DNA from: Bolinopsis microptera
Taxonomy: Eukaryota > Ctenophora > Tentaculata > Lobata > Bolinopsidae
Assembly (NCBI RefSeq): GCF_026151205.1
Contig: NC_087072.1
Span: 8,615,669 to 8,679,668 of the forward strand
Direction: 5' to 3'
Length of the DNA: 64,000 nt
The translations under genes and the position numbers were made by a program. Below, piece after piece: positions 1 through 12,744 of the stretch (the first letter of the stretch is position 1; the number at the start of each line of letters is the position of its first letter). The notes under the pieces are model-generated. The model was not told the DNA's origin, did not search any database, and saw only the letters and a program-made list of their open reading frames with translations.

Positions 1-1586
1 GTGACGTGTGTATTATGTATGTAATATGTTCATATTTATATATAATATATATATTTTATGCGTACATACTAAATTGACCCATTAAATGGGGTGTGGTGAA
101 TATATAATATATGAGCACTTCTTGAAGCTAGCATTTGAAGAAATACCTGTAAATTTTACTGCTGAAAAGCATGTACGCTTGCCGGAATGCTTTATAAAGT
201 TATAATATTCATCAAAATATTTGAAGTTAAGTGGACTAAAGGTAAGCACGTTCTCCTAAATCTATTTTTACCAGAGTAAATCTTTAGCGGACAGTGATAC
301 TTGTTGGAGTTGAGCCAGATGAATGTGATCAGTGTTTTAGAGTGTTATTAGTGGCTGGGGTGTATGAAGTTTCATCCTGAACTCCTCCGTCTTATCGCCT
401 CCCTAACACTAGTCATTAACAACTTGGTTAACTTGGTTAACTGCCATGCTAAGGTCACGTCCATCATTGCCATGGGGCTGTGTATTATCATAATCATGAT
501 AATGGGGAATGTTGCAAAATTGATATAATATATGGTTTGGCGCTATGCCCTCAAATGTAGCGGCGAGGGAGATGGAACTTGCAAATTTAACGTTAGCGTG
601 TCTAAAATGTTTAACATAGTTTGGATGAGCAGGAGCTCGCACTGCACTGCAACAGTTTGAATTACACTAGTCTATACACCTACCCTCTGTGTATATCATA
701 GTTCCTTTTAAACTGGGATTCTGCCCAGTTTTAAATTCCTTCATCCTCTGCAATGAAAGTAAGATTGCAGACGCCGTTTTCCTGTTTTAACAGGTAGATA
801 TTGACGTAAAGTAGGGATTTTACCCCCCTTGATGATGTCCACAAGACTCTGAGATGTGCGGTGCAAGTTGTGTCGCCCTATTATCAGTTATTATACCTGT
901 ACATGATGTACCGCCACGCATAGTAACCGGCTTGCTGGAGAGCTGGAAATGAGATCTGCGACCTGCCGATGTATTGAGCTAATGCTCTCCTATATTCCTG
1001 AGATCAATGCGACTTTTTGGCTCAACATTTTACAGTAACAATTGCTCCAGCAGTTAACGCAATACCATTATCTTTTATTTTATTTGTTTTAAACCAAGCT
1101 GGAACTAAGCATTTCTTAGCCTAATAGGCAATTATTCGGCCAGCGAGGCGTCCAGATATCGACTGCAGGTTTTATTTAAAACAATCAATTACCATTGTTG
1201 TGACCATCTAATAGAGCCCCTCTCTCGTCGAGTCTTTAGATTTATAATTTCTGGCATAAGCTTGGGTGCAATCTCTATTAAGAGTCGTGCTATTTTAAGA
1301 TATCTACGAGAACGCAAGTGGCATAATCAATAAAATGGTCTCTATAGTAAGTTTTTACGTAACGCGCGGCTTCGCCATTTTAGTTTTGTCAGCGCATAGC
1401 ATGCGCGCGTATAAATTAAATTTCATTTTATATCATTTATTTATTTTATTTCTCTTATTTCAACACGGCCCGGACCTGTCCCTCAGAAGAAATGGCGATT
1501 GTTAATTATATACGTCTGTAAATTATATACGTCTTTCTGGTTCAATGTTAAATCTGTGCTAATACCCTAACATTTCGCAACTTCAG
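1..1586. other. AT-rich stretch without a recognised gene
   Basis: I see no reliable exon here. It lies directly 5' of the first recognisable deacetylase exon, so it may contain upstream introns or a missing 5' exon of that gene, but nothing resembling the expected MEF2-binding region could be identified. A 39-codon ORF near 85-205 is too short to call. Confidence 0.5.
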
Positions 1587-4500
1587 GATACCGTCAGTAA
1601 GCAACTTGAGGAAAGCTACGTCAGAGCCCAATATAAAAGCCAAAGCAAGACACCCTCGCCAGAAACTCCCTGCTTTTAACAGATCAGCTACTTTTTCAAC
1701 CGCTTACTCGCCCAGAAAGGAACTCCATCCCGCTCTAAGAGCCAGAGCTCCGTCCATGACGGACGAAGCCAACCATAATGTGAGAACCTTGTACATTACA
1801 CTTCTGCTGACGTTGGTTACCTTCTGTTTTTGTGACAGCTTTATAAATCTAAATACTTTTAGACAGCAATAGACAAGCGTGGGCTGTCGCTTGGGTCTCT
1901 TTGATATTAAACAGAAGACAATGTCTAGATCACTTACGAAGCGTATATATTTCAGTCTAAACACGATTGTTCTCCGCCCTTCAAGTTTCCGAAGCTGGAG
2001 TCAAACTTCTTCAAGTCCCTGCCAAACATGAAAAACATATCCAGTTCAGATATAGCCGACAAAGCTAAAATGGTATGTTCACTGTTCAGTTACTCTTGAA
2101 TTCTATAAATAGCAAGTTAAAAATGTTGTAACGTTTGTTCAAATTCTGTGGAATTTTTTTGAGCTTGTACTTTTTCAGCAAATATCCACCGACGACTCTG
2201 CCCTGAGGTCACACCCATCGCTGAAAGACGCAACAATGGAATCTATGAGCGGGTCATCTCTTACTACCTTTTACCCCAGCCTTGCTAAACTTATAAATGG
2301 CGATATGACAGAAAGAACAAAAGTAAGACTTCTTCATATTGGCACGCACCAACAATTATACCACTTTGATATCTATTGACTGACGTATTCTACTAAAAAT
2401 ACCTCCATTACTTATCGCTATATTTTTTAGCAGGATATATGGAGGGGGCAGGAACTGATGAAAGGACTACGAATGCCCGAACCGAGTATTTTGAGTTCAT
2501 TCTCTCCGGCAGCTAGGCCTCTCTTTCCTAATGGCTCCCTGTTATCAACCCCACCTGAAAGATTGGACTTGTCATCCAAAAATATCCTCGAATATGCTCA
2601 GGTAAATTGACTGTATGTAGTAATGTAGGATTGTAACGATCTGTCAGATGTACTTAAAGTATTTCTTCTCCAGTCATAAGGAGAGCTATTTATAGTACTA
2701 TTATTTCAGTCTTCTAAAATGTCCATATTTTCAGAGCCAACTGATTCAAATGCAGCAACTATCACAAGAGCAGGAGGAGATTAAGGAGCAGCAGAAAGTA
2801 CTGATGCAGCAACAAGAGCGTATCCTGAAGGAGCAGGACGCACTTCGTCAGCGAGAAGTTTTCATACGCAAGATATTCTATGATGCCTCAGCAAACATGG
2901 CTGTTGCAGATCACATGGTCAGTGCCATGATCAATCAAAGCCATGTTATGAGCAGCCCTCTGGTAAGATCTACTTTTATGTCAATATCCAGTCCTATCCG
3001 TATCTTAAATGTTTTATAGTGTCGGGGTTTGTGGACCCGAATATTCAGCATCCAACTGTTAAAGATATGAACTTGTCATAAATTAAAATCATTAGTAACT
3101 AACTTTCCAACTTTCAGAGCATGTCTGTACCAGATTTCTATTCCTCCACGAAACACGCCGAGATGCTTTTGAAGAAAGCTCAAGAACAGCAACTTGCTGT
3201 TAGCCAGGCTGAGCAGCTGTTACTCTTACAGCGATCCGCCGGAAACTTAAAACTTAATTCCGCATTTGGGCATTACAACCCTGGCACCAGAAATAGCATA
3301 AGTAAGTACTTGTATGTACATATTATGATATTATAATATTGCTGAGTTAATATAACGAAACCTGTACAGGAACATTAAATATGACTTCTGACTATTTTGG
3401 ACCTGACATCTCCTTTAAAAGTTGTGTTATTGACCTCTCTCGTTGAATTTGCCAGGTTTCCAAGGCTTCAAACTGAAACCCCAAGTAACCTGCTAGGCTT
3501 TACCCTGAGCCCAACCCCAGGTTCCCAGTCAGCCCCCAATGTACAGTCCCTCGCCGCGGAGATGGTCACGGACCCTCCCCCTCTGTCGGGACGGACTGGT
3601 ATTATCTACGACAGCATCATGTTGAAGCACATCTGTACCTGCTCCAATCCCGTGGTTCACAAGGAAAGTCCGGGTAGATTGAGCAGCATTTGGGCTCGTC
3701 TTACGGAGACGGGTGTAGCTAACAGATGCGCGCGTCTCAAGTCTCGCAAAGCGACAAATGACGAGCTGGAGCTGATCCACAGTCCTGAACATGTCTGTAA
3801 ATATGGTGGAATGAGAAGCAAGACTTCGCCAGATGGTATGTTTTGACGTATTCTCCGCTGGTTTTATTCTTCAGAAAATATACTTATTTGTTACTTTATT
3901 CCTACGAAAATATTTATTCCTAATAATTTATTCTCGTCTAACATACTAGAACCTAAAAGAGTAACATTCCCCACAGTAGACGGTGAAGACTTTGTCAAGC
4001 TGAAATGTGGTGGTATCGGAAAGGATGAGCAGACCATCTGGAATGACCTTTGCTCGGCACAAGCCGCTCGAATCGCTGCTGGATCAGTGCTGGAGTTGGC
4101 AACCAAGGTTGCAATGGGCGAGCTGAAGAACGCGTTTGCACTGGTGCGCCCACCGGGTCACATGGCAGAGCGAAGTGAGGCTAAAGTTGGTTGTTACTTC
4201 AACAATGTGGCTATCGCTGCCAAGTACCTCACCACTCAGAAACTTTCTAACAGAGTCCTCATAGTAGATTGGGTAAGTTATCCTCTTTATTATTGTCGGA
4301 CACTTAACGTGATGTTCCCCTGGCCTACTTTATCATGTATCACAGCTGCGATGTCCACGTTGAAAGCAGTGCATAATTAACCAATTTTCCAGGATTTGGA
4401 GCACGGTAACGGATTGCAGCAAGCATTCTACAACGACCCTAACGTACTGGTGATAAACATTCACCGCTACGATAACGGCACATTTTTCCCCCGAACGGGG

Positions 4501-5574
4501 CACGCCACCTGCGAAGGAGCAGGCGAGGGGAAAGGGTTCAACATCAACATTCCTTTCTCTGGGTCTGGTCAGGCCGAGTATGGTGATCCTGAGTACCTCG
4601 CAGCGTTCAGGTGAATACCTCTCCACACTTGTTGTGAGATCGTCATAATCTGAGCTAGTACTTATTATATTCCTTGTTTTACTCGGTTCCGCTTTTCATG
4701 ACAAAAAACTTGTTTTTGCAGATGTGTGATAAAGCCGGTAGCGGAACAGTTTTGCCCAGACATTGTGTTGATAGCAGCTGGCTACAATGCTATGAGTGGG
4801 CACGATAGCTACAACGTAACCGCAGAGTGTTTCGCCTTCATGACCCAAGAGCTGGGCCGCCTCGCAGAGGGACGGATAATGATTGCTCTGGAGGGGGGAT
4901 ACAACCTGGTGTCCCTTTCTCAGGCGTGTGAGATGTGCATCAGATCTCTTCTAGGAGAACAGGTCAGTTAAAATAATGCATATTACCTTAATTTACGGTT
5001 TTTGTCATTTCATTCATATTGCTGCCAAGTTTGGTAACTTTCAGTTTTATTGTAGCATATAGTTGATGCAGAGAAGTCACCTTCTTCTTTTCAGATAACC
5101 CACCTGCCAGCAAAAAGTTTGAAGTGTGCTCCAAATACATTTGCCGTGAAGGCTATCGAAGAGTGTATTACCATCCACAGTAAGTTTAAAAGATGAAGCT
5201 GCGACAATATCCAACCAAATTAACACTCATTCGAGAAGGGTCTCTTTTCTTGTTTACTGTTCCGCAACATGATATCATTATGACGTATATGAACATGAGT
5301 AATGGTTATGAGGCAGTAACACCTAACAGTTTGTCATGTGAAATCATACTATGATGACATATGACATAACGAACGTCAAACTGTTACGTGCCCTGTCCCC
5401 AGGGGGGCACCCTTTAATCAACTAACTTCGTCTTCTCCAGGGAAGTACTACCAGTTCGCCCCCTACCTCAATCACATCTCCCTGAGCGTTTACGATGCAG
5501 TCAAGCGAGACCAGGAAGAGGTTGACACTATTACCGCACTTGCGTCCCTTAGCATGCAACACCCCAATAAGTAA
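1587..5574 (+). CDS. Class IIa histone deacetylase (HDAC4/5/7/9-like), 5' partial, probably catalytically dead
   Basis: Twelve exons with consistent phases: 1587-1779, 1986-2072, 2179-2322, 2431-2601, 2735-2962, 3118-3301, 3497-3835, 3977-4272, 4393-4610, 4722-4962, 5095-5179, 5441-5574 (TAA). Exon 1 carries LRKATSEPN, matching the family's 14-3-3/CaMK phosphorylation site (LRKTASEPN in vertebrates). Exon 5 encodes the Gln/Glu-rich coiled coil. The deacetylase domain spans exons 7-12 and ends with the family-typical TITALASLS. The class IIa structural zinc set is kept (CTC, H, later KCGG). Catalytic positions differ: RPPGHM for RPPGHH, WDLEHGNG for WDVHHGNG, AAGYNA for the GFDA motif. Two of three zinc ligands (His to Glu, Asp to Asn) and one active-site His are therefore replaced, whereas the LEGGYNL Tyr is present where vertebrate class IIa enzymes have His. 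I infer a scaffold or transcriptional corepressor in nucleus and cytoplasm, not an active enzyme. The first exon(s) with the start codon are not found; the exon 7 acceptor is the least certain boundary. Confidence 0.93.
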
Positions 5575-5595
5575 TTACTGCAATCGTTAATCGTC

Positions 5596-5601
5596 AATAA
5601 A
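5596..5601 (+). terminator. Polyadenylation signal of the HDAC gene
   Basis: AATAAA lies 22 bp after the TAA stop. This makes a very short 3' UTR that ends at the edge of the heptamer satellite. Confidence 0.7.
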
Positions 5602-5648
5602 ACGTGTGATCATGATGTGTGATGTGTGATGTGTGATGTGTTGCAAGT

Positions 5649-5757
5649 GTGATTTGTGATTTGTGATTTGTGATTTGTGATTTGTGATTTGTGATTTGTG
5701 ATTTGTGATTTGTGATTTGTGATTTGTGATTTGTGATTTGTGATTTGTGATTTGTGA
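5649..5757. repeat. Heptanucleotide (TTGTGAT)n array
   Basis: About 15 near-perfect tandem copies of TTGTGAT, flanked by degenerate TGTGATG units. It begins about 50 bp past the HDAC polyadenylation signal. The minus strand shows a repetitive open frame (QITNHKS units) that I regard as a by-product of the array. Confidence 0.95.
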
Positions 5758-5799
5758 TGTGTATAGTGTGATGAGTGATTTGTGATGTGACTAAAACGT

Positions 5800-7929
5800 C
5801 AGCTAGTCGACAATTATAAGCAGATATAAAGTCAGAAAGCGAGCAGTTTAAAAAAATAGTTAAACAAATGATCTGCAGTGCAATATAAGTGAAGCTGGTG
5901 CTATTTTGTCGGTTGGGATATCTTATCACCAGAGAGAGAGAGAGAGAGTGACTCTCAGAGTGAGATATGAGCGGTGAAATACACAAACGTGATTCTACTA
6001 ATTCAGCTGATTTAACAATTAATTTAGCTGAGCTGACTTCTACCACTAAGCTCTAAAATCTAAATCTATTAACACAAAAAACGATTTTCTTATCTGTATC
6101 ACGGTTAATTGCGTGTAAAATTAGCCGCTGTACATGTATATCAAATATGTTTTATACAAGCTGCCCCTAATATGACCACTTACTAAGTAATTTTCAGCTT
6201 TAATGCCGCCGCCGCCGCCAACGGATCAGCTCTTCTTCAAAATCGATCTGTCTGAGGTTTAATGACGACATCACCAAAATCTTTCAATAATCCGAACTAG
6301 CTTACGCTGAAAGTTCTAACATCACTGTTGTCGCTCAAGGAATCAGGTGTGAGGAACCACGGGCGAGGAGTAACGCGTGAGCTGCGTGAGAAGTAACGCG
6401 TGAGCTGCGTGAGAAGTAACGCGTGATATTGCTACCCAGACTCTGTAGGCACGCGCCCGTGATATGTAATACGATTTTTTGTTGTTGATGTATTTTGACT
6501 TTTATTATGTAACCTGCCTACCATTCGAGCTAGACTCAATAATTTGTAATTTGAAGTGCTGGACGCGCACTAAAGAATCAACACGTGCATATAATATCGC
6601 TTTTTATCATGTTTTATTGCTAAATTTTAACCCTTTGTTGAGTTTGGTGGTCACACGTTGAAGTCGAAACAAACACGCATACTTCGCACATTATTTTAAT
6701 GATAAATAGCTGATTGCAATGCCATTAAATGGTGTTTATTGTTAATGTCGGGTTCATTTAGCCGTTCAAATTTTTAATACATCATGATTTGTAGTGAAAA
6801 TTATTTTCAAGAAAAAGATTACTATCATCATTATATCAGCTCCAATTTATTGCTTTCGGCTATTAGTTTTATATGATTGGAAATAGAAGATTTGGTTTGC
6901 AGAGTTGTTTTTAAAATGTGCTATGCCATCCACAATTACATTAACAAAACTTCCTGAAATTTCTTTTCGACTAAGCTGTGTTACCAAATTTTTACCACTA
7001 ATTTCTTCCACCACAAAGAAAAATCAATGGAAATGTAGATGAATTGGCCCATTTTCAGTGCGTTGGTTACACAATAAGAATTTTTTATTTGGTTAAAATT
7101 TCTCAACCAGGTCTAATTGTTCAGTGAACAAGGCCTAGTTGTAGTTTTTGTCACTAACAACTTCACATTTAACGCTGTCACTTTATTCAATCCTTATGAC
7201 TATCACCATCAGTTTATTAGTATCACAAACGCTCATAAATTGAATTGCTTCACTATCAATTATCTTTCTTAAATTATTCCATGGATTAACATAATGTTAT
7301 TTTATTTTCAAGTTAAATTATATGGTTCGTATCTGCTGGCATCTGAGTCGCGCGGGTTGGCAAGGATGTGACTGAATTAATCAATTTTACACTGGTAACT
7401 AAAATCTTGTTTCCATTTATCCCTTTGAACAGCAATTCTCCAACCAGTAAGAGCAGCTGTATCAAGGCTTGCCTATAGGAAGTTCATCATAAATTCCGAC
7501 CAAAGATTAAGACTATATTCACTCGGGTATGCATCTTGAAACCTAATATGCGCATTCCTAAGATCCGTTCTTGTCCCACCCAGTTTGTTGCAAGTTGTGT
7601 AAATACTGCTGCTGTGTAGAAGAGGGTGCTTTTATTGTTTAAGGAAGAATAATATTTAAAGTAGACTTTTACACGTTCATGTCAGTCAAATTCATCTTTG
7701 TTAAAATTCGCAGATGTATTTTTCCTAAGCTGACTCAACCATATTATTCAAAATTCTGTTATAGGAAATTGATTGAATATTGCAAATATTCTGCATACCT
7801 TTTGATCTTTAACATTTAATATCATCGTTTTAATTTGAAGTTGTTGTAAATGACGATTGACGAATATACAAATAATTTAAAATTAAAGTGAAATAACCTC
7901 CCCTACATAGCCTTTTCTGACAGTCTGAT
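5800..7929. other. Intergenic, no recognised gene
   Basis: AT-rich sequence with only short ORFs. The one structured element is a 23-bp tandem repeat at 6370-6425, listed separately. Confidence 0.5.
6370..6425. repeat. Short tandem repeat, 23-bp unit
   Basis: The motif GTAACGCGTGAGCTGCGTGA recurs about 2.5 times at a 23-bp period, giving repeated ACGCGT sites in otherwise AT-rich DNA. Confidence 0.8.
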
Positions 7930-7937
7930 ACTTGGAG

Positions 7938-8497
7938 CAGGCACGTAGCCAGGGGGGGCTAGGGGGGCGGCAGCCCCCCCGGAAAAAATCGAACCCCAGA
8001 AAAAAGATAAGCCCCCTAGTCGCCTGGTAACTGGGCTGTGTTTATGACTGCAGTCAGTCAAAGATTTGAACTGTGGATTAGTAAATATATGTCATTAAAT
8101 CCAAGCAAACATTCTAGAAGACTTCTATAATTATAGTCAATAGTGTCCCCTAGACCGTAGGAAATGTAAAAATCTTAAGACGATGAGGCCTGAGTAAGTC
8201 GTAAATTCTGATTGGAGAATGCAGATTGCTGTTGTGAAGTTACCAAATTTACGTGAGTACTTGATTCTTTTCAATCCCAGTTTATTGCTGTCCTACAAAT
8301 TTCTTTAATGCCAAATGTCGTCTAAAACACCCTGTTTCGCAAAAAATTTCCGGGGGGCTGCGCCCCCTAGCCCCCGCCAAGGGTCTCCGCCCCTGGACCC
8401 CTGCCACAGCTTGCTCGCTGCGCAGCTTGATTGGACGCGTCGGCTCGATTCGCTCGCCGACAGCCCCCCTCAAAGAAAAATCCTGGCTACGTCCCTG
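7938..8497. mobile_element. Non-autonomous hAT-type element (560 bp) with 8-bp target duplication
   Basis: The ends are inverted repeats: CAGGCACGTAGCCAGG at the left, and CCTGGCTACGTCCCTG at the right, 15 of 16 positions matching. The flanks ACTTGGAG at 7930-7937 and 8498-8505 are a perfect 8-bp target duplication, the length made by hAT transposases. The subterminal DNA is rich in G and C homopolymer runs. It has no transposase. A related unoccupied sequence, TTGGAGGACTTCG, occurs near 63,150. Confidence 0.9.
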
Positions 8498-8660
8498 ACT
8501 TGGAGGACTTCGACGCGCCGCGCGAACTAGCATTCTTGCTTCGCATCGATTAATCTCTTAACGATACACCGTGTATATGGTATACGCGTAGGCTTCTTTC
8601 AGTTTCTCTCATGTCACTGTCAACGTCCTCTCCTTTTCGGATTCTTCTTCCCCTTTTTGG

Positions 8661-9151
8661 TTGTAGCGCGATGCACTACTGGGCCGCGCCGCGCATCAAA
8701 TAATTCTTCTCGCAACCACCGTATGCAGATCGGCGAGATGCGAAAGATTGACATCGTGAATCAACCTTGATGGCGACTTGTGTCACTGATCTCACCGACT
8801 TCACTGATTGGTTAAATTTCTGCTGCTGGTAAAAAATTCAGTCGAAAGCGCGAGATTTCGGTCAAGGCCAAGCCGGAAATGGCAAAAAAGACTTTTCTTC
8901 TAAAATCTCCTAAAATCTTCCAAAATCTCTTTTTCTATTCGCAGATCCTAAAGTTTTTCGGTTTATCAATACATTTTCATTTTGTATTCAACCTCACTCT
9001 CGTTCATGAAAGAGGGTCCTGCTATAACTTTTAATGTAGGGTAGAAACTTGATTCACGATGTCAATCCTTCGCATCTCGCCGATCTGCATACGGTGGTTG
9101 CGAGAAGCATTATTTGATGCGCGCGCGACCCAGTAGTGCATCGCGCTACAA
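8661..9151. mobile_element. MITE-like element with about 100-bp terminal inverted repeats
   Basis: Left arm 8661-8766 and right arm 9049-9151 are near-perfect reverse complements, beginning TTGTAGCGCGATGCACTACT. The 280-bp centre is non-coding. No convincing target duplication was found, so the superfamily is unassigned. Confidence 0.85.
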
Positions 9152-9493
9152 GGTAGAAACATATTCGTACGAATTTTTGGATACGTATCCAAAAATTATT
9201 AGTTATTAATTATCCAAAGTTATTATAGCTTACTTTTCTGCAGCAGCATCATGGACTTCTAAATAACGGCATCGACGCGACTGTAGTATTAGTTACTACT
9301 AGTGTGTAGTGTGTATACGTGATACTAGTATAGACTCGAGTTTGTCTTCTGATGCATGGTTCTATGATATGGGATGTCCAAATTTCATGTGTGATTACGT
9401 TTCAGTTTCAGATTTATTATTAATCAACTATTTACAGCAAACACAAGATAATAGAAATTAAATCATAAAATCGAGTGGCCGAGTAGTCTCGAC
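9152..9493. other. No recognised feature
   Basis: AT-rich spacer between the inverted-repeat element and the LINE remnant. I see nothing coding in it. Confidence 0.5.
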
Positions 9494-10193
9494 TCACTCA
9501 TAACTTCTCCAAAGACGTCTATCATGAGCTTTGTACACTAAATCGTTGAAATTACTTAAACTAAATCTTTTATTTACAATCACAATAATTTGTTTTGTCA
9601 TAATGTCTTTTAATAATAAATCAAATAAATTTGAACGAGGTCTGCCCCTCCTCCCTTTGTAGTCAAAACATCCTAAACATGCAAATCTGAAAGATAATTA
9701 AGAAGACGGGAGTGTCATCACCGCTTCTGAGAACGTGCCCAAGCATCTTCCATCTTGATTTCTTGATCCTTTCAGTAAGGGGTCTGACATTACATCTCTT
9801 ATATAAATTCTCGTTACTGATAACCGTAGGCCAATAGGTGTTGATTATCTGTCTCAGATGCTTCCTTTGAAGAACGTCGACAGATGCCATTACGGTTTCA
9901 GGAGCAGCCCAGCTGCTACAGTTATACAACAACACTGAAGTGACAAGAGCTTCGTACAGCTTCAGCTTTCTACTCTCACTGATCTGAACAGAACTATTCA
10001 ACCAGACTTTCTTGTAGGTGTAGAAGGCAACATTGGCTTTGTTGCGTCTGTTGACAATGTCTCTTTCTGAGCAGAGCTTTGATCCTAATAGAACTGACTC
10101 TCGCCACTCTTCATCTCCTCTAATTTTATTGCCATGGGCATCTAAAGCATCTGTATCTGCCAAATACACTCTTGTAAACAGATTTATATTCAA
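9494..10193 (-). pseudogene. 3' end of a LINE reverse transcriptase ORF
   Basis: This is the C-terminal part of a non-LTR retrotransposon polyprotein downstream of the RT core. The first frame (10193 down to about 9690) has the LLYNCSSWAAP and HVLRSGDDTP motifs usual in that region. After a frame change near 9680, a second frame continues through KGRRGRPR and ends HDRRLWRSYE at the stop 9494-9496. The RT catalytic core and endonuclease are absent. It is a dead, 5'-truncated, frameshifted copy, and its sequence is unlike the LINE at 18-19.9 kb. Confidence 0.8.
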
Positions 10194-12030
10194 TTAAATA
10201 ATTATAAATATTAGAATTAAATAAATATAAAATTTGTCGCTGACCTCTTTAATTAGTTAATTCAATTTTTTCGTCAAATTCTGACTAGTGCTAGTTGAGT
10301 AGTATTTGTAGCACAGCACAACATTGTTGTGAATTTTACTAAATAACGAAGCTTCTGCCAATAATCTTTTTCAATTTTCCCACGATACTTGCTGCTAAGC
10401 TATCTCACAACATTGATTTTACAATTGTAAAATTCATAAGTTACCACAAATTTTAACTCTCCTAGACCATCCAATGCCTTTATTCAAGAATCAAATGAAT
10501 TTAAAATTCATTGGAACTTCTAAAAATCTTCGGCCTCGAAGCTTCCTCATACGTTAACAAAAGATATTTTAAAACATTGCATCATCATATAGCGTGCCCA
10601 CCGTTTAAAGTCGTTGTGTGACTATATAACAGCCAGTTTTAATACAATATAAATCATGACTCAAGGGATGCCGTGATCACCGGTGTGTTAAACGGACAGC
10701 ATCTTATTCTTATGCTAATGCAGCATATCGTGATATATGTTACGCTCTAAATAAATTAAAAACAGCCGGTCAATCAAGGGGGGTTGTGGGGACCATGTGA
10801 TAAGCACGTGTTCCCGCTACTGCTTGTTATCGGCCCAAGTAACAAAAATAATTTGATAACCGTTAAGAGTGCTTGAGGCAGCTTCGTCAAAAAAGCACGT
10901 TAATGATCAAGTGGTGTAATCGGAAGGCTGTGGTTTGCTGAAAATTACTACATGTCGACTGATTGGCCGTGAGTGCACCGCCGGAGTGGATGATTTTATC
11001 AGTCAGCGATACTTTCTCTCATAGTAGTAGTCTACTCTTTTGTTATGGGCGCTCCTTGCAAAGGGGACAGAACATGCGAATTTCAGACGAACTTTTAAAT
11101 ATGTTTATAAAGGAGCGGTCACGTGCAGTGCACTGCCCTCTCACAGCCTGCTAAATATTGTATTCCAAGTAATTATGAACCGCTGGCGTGTCAGCTTGGT
11201 ATAGATTTCGGAATGGAACTAAAGTTTTAGTATTCTGCGGGTTTATCTGACGTGCTGGTCAATTTATAACTTACTTGTCCTGAGAAAAAAAGCCTTTTCT
11301 TCTCCATTCACTCACATTAATCGATTGAATTTGTCTTCTAAGAAGACTTTTCTTGATACTGTTATTTTTGAAGCGTCGCGTCATGTCTGATAAAATGCAG
11401 GTCCGAAAATCTTCAGGTGCGCAAAGTTCTTTGAATACAAACAACCCATAAATAGTTTAATAATTTGAATTGTTATCGAATCGCTGATGCAGAGATGGCG
11501 ATCAATTTATTTGATCTTTAAAATAGCGTACTTTTGCTATGCCTATAGTGGTCACTTGTTCGTTAAAAATTAATTTTGTTCCTGACAACATGACTCAACA
11601 CTCGTCCTATACCACGAATAAAATGATCGATTCCGAATTTTACCATAAACCAGTGACCACTATAGCAAAAGTTCGTAAACTTATCGATTGACAGAAATTA
11701 TATCAAATTTACAAAGAATCACGTACTAACTGAAAATAATAACATTCCGCAAAACTTCCTCAACACATATTGATATAGCACCGAGAACATTTTAGTTTAG
11801 TTCGTTTGCTGCTGTGAGGATATAGTCCTAGGATTACTCATTACACGTCCATTGATTTTATCATATATTAATGGGCTAAACACACTGGAAGATTGTCCAA
11901 ATTAGAGCTGTTATCACTTTTCTTGATAGTCAGTGCGAACTACTCGCATGGTTTGCTAACTCTGACGTGCTGACCATAATGCTGGTGCGCTATACTCATG
12001 ATTTAAACTGATGAAATGAACCTTTTGCAG
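10194..12030. other. Intergenic, no recognised gene
   Basis: Only short ORFs were seen. It contains the small inverted repeat at 11525-11680 and may hold upstream exons of the small + gene starting at 12031, which begins mid-frame after a splice acceptor. Confidence 0.45.
11525..11680. repeat. Small inverted repeat, possible MITE
   Basis: ACTTTTGCTAT...AGTGGTCACT at the left is matched in reverse complement by AGTGACCACTATAGCAAAAGT at the right. The left arm has 6 extra bases. No clear target duplication was found. Confidence 0.5.
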
Positions 12031-12744
12031 AGAATTTGATGCCGGATTTGGTGAAGAGTTTGGAGCATTTAGGATCGAGCGAATATTGGAGATACTATGA
12101 TTACGATGCCTCGGACTCAGAGTCCGACACTAGATCCTCCTACTCCATTGCCAGCCTTACCTTTCAGGTAAAACTCAGCTCCATCTTACGATTGTGTTTT
12201 AGCTCTGATCCTGGACTCAATCAAATTAGCAACAAAATTTAGTTTCCTGCTGTAAAAGGAACAGACTAGTAAGAGTACTACAATAAACGAGATTTTTCTA
12301 AATTTGTAGACAAACAAACAATTTTTAATTTGTATCGTTTTTCAAATTATTGATTCAAAATAATAAATCTTCTAGAGAGATCGGCGAGGAAAAGTATTTC
12401 CAGACATCGTGGACAAACACCAAAACGGCAAAAAAGACTCAAACTATAAACTGACTGAAAAAACAATCGCTCTTCCGGACATTTCATCCTGTGTTGTTAT
12501 GACATCTCGGAGAAGGATGAAGAAGACAAAGAAGAAACCAAGAATAAAGTCCGGAAGATACTTCCCAGAAATTTCTAACGAAGCAGTTCAGAGAGAGAAA
12601 GAAGCTCTAGATTTTCCTCGGTCTATGTCATCAGCGGAAGAATATTCACCCAGAATTCAGCGAAAGAAGAAAACATCCACTTTTTCGTCAAAGCACAGGC
12701 AGAAGAGCTGCAAGGATGATCAGATAAAGCTGCCCAACATATGA
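12031..12744 (+). CDS. Unknown small basic protein, 5' partial, two exons seen
   Basis: Exon 12031-12167 follows a TTTTGCAG acceptor and ends with CAG before GTAAAA. Exon 12376-12744 follows a TCTAG acceptor in matching phase and ends at TGA. The first part is acidic (Tyr-, Asp- and Ser-rich). The C-terminal part is strongly basic and ends KLPNI. I do not recognise the family. Support for coding comes from degraded copies at 57,661-57,779 (KKKTSSLSSKQRKMSYKDE against KKKTSTFSSKHRQKSCKDD here) and at 60,200-60,330, both next to sulfotransferase copies. It is convergent with the sulfotransferase at 13.3-14.8 kb, and the pair appears to have been duplicated together. The start codon exon is not found. 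Confidence 0.6.

Noticed and set aside
5320-5395. Small inverted repeat (TAACAGTTTG ... CAAACTGTTA) in the last HDAC intron
   Set aside because: Only 10-bp arms and no target duplication; could be chance.
5594-6046. 150-codon minus-strand ORF with QITNHKS repeats
   Set aside because: It is produced by the (TTGTGAT)n satellite and has no other protein-like features.
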